Shown here: positions 62,250 through 64,000 of the stretch, one piece after another
How positions within the stretch are numbered: position 1 is the first letter of the stretch
How the letters are laid out: the number at the start of each line of letters is the position of its first letter
From: Chloroflexota bacterium
GTDB lineage: Bacteria; Vulcanimicrobiota; JAMCWD01
NCBI GenBank assembly: GCA_023475345.1
Contig: JAMCWD010000061.1
Coordinates: 18,607-82,606, forward strand
Direction of reading: 5' to 3'
Length of the DNA: 64,000 bases
Translations under genes and position numbers: made by a program
Notes under the pieces: model-generated
What the model was told of the DNA's origin: nothing
What the model saw: the letters and a program-made list of their open reading frames with translations, nothing else
Databases searched by the model: none

Positions 62250-63758
62250 ATGGATTTAGAAAATCTAAAGAGAGAATTGAATTCTCCGGACTGGCATGTC
62301 CGCGGCCAGGCAGCCGGGTCTCTTGCCAGGTCGGATAATCCCGATGCATTTGATCTCCTGGTAAAACTGCTTGAAGACGAGAGCAAATATGTTCGAAGCA
62401 GGGCGACGAAGGCGCTGGGTGACCTGGGAGACCTGCGTGCGCTTGAATTTATAAAATTAATGATGGCGGATGAAGATATGTTCGTGCGGGAAGCTGCGAC
62501 GGCGGCTCTTGTCCAGTCTAATTCCCCGCAGGTTATAGATGTTCTTCTGGACATCCTTAAACAAGGGGACAGCAATCTCCATGTCGTTGTCATAGAAGCC
62601 CTGGGGCGCCTCCGGGACCCGGCGGTTATAGAGCCGCTTATCCAGGCAATGGGGCATAAGAATGAGGATGTAAGGGCCGTGGCCATCGAGGCGCTGGCGG
62701 AACTCGGGGCAGATGCCGTAGAGCCGCTTTTAAAACTGCTTACGGATGAAAATACCAACGTCAGGACAGGCGCAGCCGGGATACTCACAAGGCTTGGCGA
62801 AAAAGACCTGGCGATGCTGATCCTCGAATCTTATGAAGGCAATGACGAGGCCATCAACAAGTTGATAGAACTTAAAGACGAGCGGGCGCTGGAGCCGCTT
62901 ATCAAGATCCTGAATACCAGCAGAGATTGGGGCATAAGGCGCAAAGTGGCCGAAGCTCTGGGTAAATTGGGAAATAAACAGTCTGTCGAGCCGTTGATAG
63001 AATCATTGAACGATGAAGACCCGGTAGTGAGGAGAACCGTTGTCCTCGCACTGGGGTTTTTAAAGGATGAAAGGGCATACGAACCGTTGTTCAAGGCGCT
63101 TGCCGACCCTGATACCGATGTTAGGAAAAATGCCGCAAGATCGCTGTCGGCTATGGGGGAAGGAGACATGGCAAATGCAATAATAGGTGTGCTGGCGGGC
63201 GAATCTTCCGCAATAGAAAAACTGGGTTATATCAAGAACCCGCGTGCGATTGTCCCCCTTGTAAGGGTGCTCGACCTTGACGACCCGAGGCTCCGCTGCA
63301 GGGCTGTCGAGGCGCTGGGAAGGCTCCGGTACGGCTCGTCAATAGAGAAGATAGCCTCTATGCTCAAGGACAATGATGTTTCGGTAAGAACCTCCGCAGT
63401 TGAAGCGCTGGGACACATGGGCGGAAACGAAGCCGTCGATCACCTGATTGGCGCGCTCAAAGATGAAGATAAAAATATCAGGGAGGCGGCGGTAAGAGTT
63501 CTCGGGCATCTCGGGGACCCTCGCGGGATAGAAGCGCTGGTTAAATCCATAGGCGATAGAAGCTTGAACGTCAGTATGGCCGCCGTTAAAGCAATAGGAA
63601 GCTGGAAACTTTTCGGCCGCCGAAAACACAGGAAACTTATGGAAGAGGAAGCCGCGGAGCAGATTAAAAAAGATAAACCCGTTCAAGACAAAGTTGAAAA
63701 TGATGCCGCTTCATCCGGTGAGGTCAAAGATAAAAAGAAAAACAAGAAGAAAAAATAA
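62250..63758 (+). CDS. HEAT-repeat (PBS-lyase-like) protein
   Basis: This 502-residue cytoplasmic protein has about 14-15 HEAT-like repeats of about 31 residues with the pattern LGDLGDLRALEFIK and V-R-x-x-A-x-x-A-L. Its C-terminus is Lys/Glu-rich (DKVENDAASSGEVKDKKKN). No signal or membrane segment. It is likely a scaffold. The gene diverges from the B12-type radical SAM genes. Confidence 0.86.
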   Translation: MDLENLKRELNSPDWHVRGQAAGSLARSDNPDAFDLLVKLLEDESKYVRSRATKALGDLGDLRALEFIKLMMADEDMFVREAATAALVQSNSPQVIDVLLDILKQGDSNLHVVVIEALGRLRDPAVIEPLIQAMGHKNEDVRAVAIEALAELGADAVEPLLKLLTDENTNVRTGAAGILTRLGEKDLAMLILESYEGNDEAINKLIELKDERALEPLIKILNTSRDWGIRRKVAEALGKLGNKQSVEPLIESLNDEDPVVRRTVVLALGFLKDERAYEPLFKALADPDTDVRKNAARSLSAMGEGDMANAIIGVLAGESSAIEKLGYIKNPRAIVPLVRVLDLDDPRLRCRAVEALGRLRYGSSIEKIASMLKDNDVSVRTSAVEALGHMGGNEAVDHLIGALKDEDKNIREAAVRVLGHLGDPRGIEALVKSIGDRSLNVSMAAVKAIGSWKLFGRRKHRKLMEEEAAEQIKKDKPVQDKVENDAASSGEVKDKKKNKKKK

Positions 63759-63814
63759 CGGCCGGTTTGATATTACGCCTCATGCGATAGACCCGGATTC
63801 AAAAATCAAGATCT

Positions 63815-63865
63815 GAGGTCATTTTATGTGAGGTCATTTTAGAGGTCATTTTAGAGGTCATTTTA
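63815..63865. repeat. Four tandem copies of GAGGTCATTTTA
   Basis: The 12 bp unit GAGGTCATTTTA occurs at 63815-63826, 63830-63841, 63842-63853 and 63854-63865. Multi-copy terminal repeats next to a transposase gene are a feature of IS21-type insertion sequence ends, and the unit begins after a TG dinucleotide. Confidence 0.75.
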
Positions 63866-63890
63866 TAGTACGCGTCTCAGGGAAGGACTT

Positions 63891-64000
63891 CTAGGGAGAA
63901 TAGATCACTAATTCTTGCCGTAAAGTTGCCGGTTCAGGAGGCACTGGGACATCTTCATAAAATTTTTGGGGAGCAAGAGGCAGGGCTCTTCCGAAGTTAT
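63891..64000 (-). CDS. Partial C-terminus of a probable transposase
   Basis: The last 35 codons before the window end read on the minus strand as a plausible protein tail ending with EPATLRQELVIYSP and preceded by GRALPLAPQKFYEDVPVP. It has stop codon TAG at 63891-63893 and continues beyond the window. The tandem repeats 26 bp further on support an insertion sequence end. The family is not determinable from this length. Confidence 0.4.
   Translation of the reverse strand, partial: NFGRALPLAPQKFYEDVPVPPEPATLRQELVIYSP

Overview
The window is a bacterial chromosome segment of about 50-55% GC by eye, densely coded, with mostly housekeeping and signalling genes in short operons. No rRNA, prophage or CRISPR array is visible. 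Several traits fit an anaerobic or microaerophilic, uncultivated lineage: split glycine decarboxylase (GcvPA/GcvPB), probable LipS1/LipS2-type lipoyl synthesis, HypA/HypB, five radical SAM proteins (two with B12-type N-terminal domains), a clostripain-like protease, PilT-type ATPases and long HEAT-repeat proteins. YqzL-like peptides and a c-di-AMP riboswitch are Firmicutes-like, whereas secreted and lipobox proteins and PilT suggest other groups. I cannot place it below domain level with confidence.

Layout. 0-8.3 kb: an FKBP-type isomerase, then a glycine cleavage/lipoylation operon (gcvH, gcvPA, gcvPB, two radical SAM genes read as lipS1 and lipS2, an RsbW-like ATPase, and a LipM-like octanoyltransferase), then two FmdB-type zinc ribbons. 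8.5-18.6 kb: a secreted protein, a UvrD-type helicase fused to a Fe-S nuclease, a histidine-kinase-like protein lacking its phospho-acceptor His, a clostripain-family protease, a large hybrid sensor kinase, and agmatinase. 18.7-23.9 kb: a YHS-like protein, CvpA, pheT and pheS, then an independent small transcript with its own promoter and terminator carrying two tandem YqzL-like microproteins. 23.9-25.7 kb: an AT-rich SIR2-domain gene that looks acquired. 25.9-28.0 kb: an FAD oxidoreductase and a glycosyltransferase. 28.1-35.0 kb: a MITE-like element, a small membrane protein, two PilT-family ATPases (one with a roughly 500-residue disordered extension), hypB-hypA and a HEAT-repeat lipoprotein. 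35.1-46.3 kb: a fold-type II PLP enzyme, a hydrolase-membrane fusion, gpmA, tRNA-Tyr, two TrkA proteins, a radical SAM protein, rho, transaldolase, an ABC-2 permease and a SPOR-like protein. 46.4-52.9 kb: a kdpABC-kdpD operon led by a sigma70-type promoter, a c-di-AMP riboswitch and an intrinsic terminator; kdpB carries an in-frame stop 54 codons before its natural end, and kdpD lacks its kinase half. 53.0-64.0 kb: a secreted helical-barrel-like protein, a zinc-ribbon protein, a Gln/Met-rich microprotein, an AT-rich PD-(D/E)XK nuclease gene that also looks acquired, two paralogous B12-type radical SAM genes, a second HEAT-repeat protein, and the edge of a probable insertion sequence.

The two most coherent systems are: (i) a self-contained glycine cleavage plus lipoyl assembly operon in which GcvH, its octanoyltransferase and a two-enzyme sulfur-insertion pair are co-encoded; and (ii) a potassium-uptake operon controlled by c-di-AMP at the RNA level, with a kinase-less KdpD and no KdpE in the window. 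The two AT-rich single genes (SIR2 and nuclease) are candidate defence genes.
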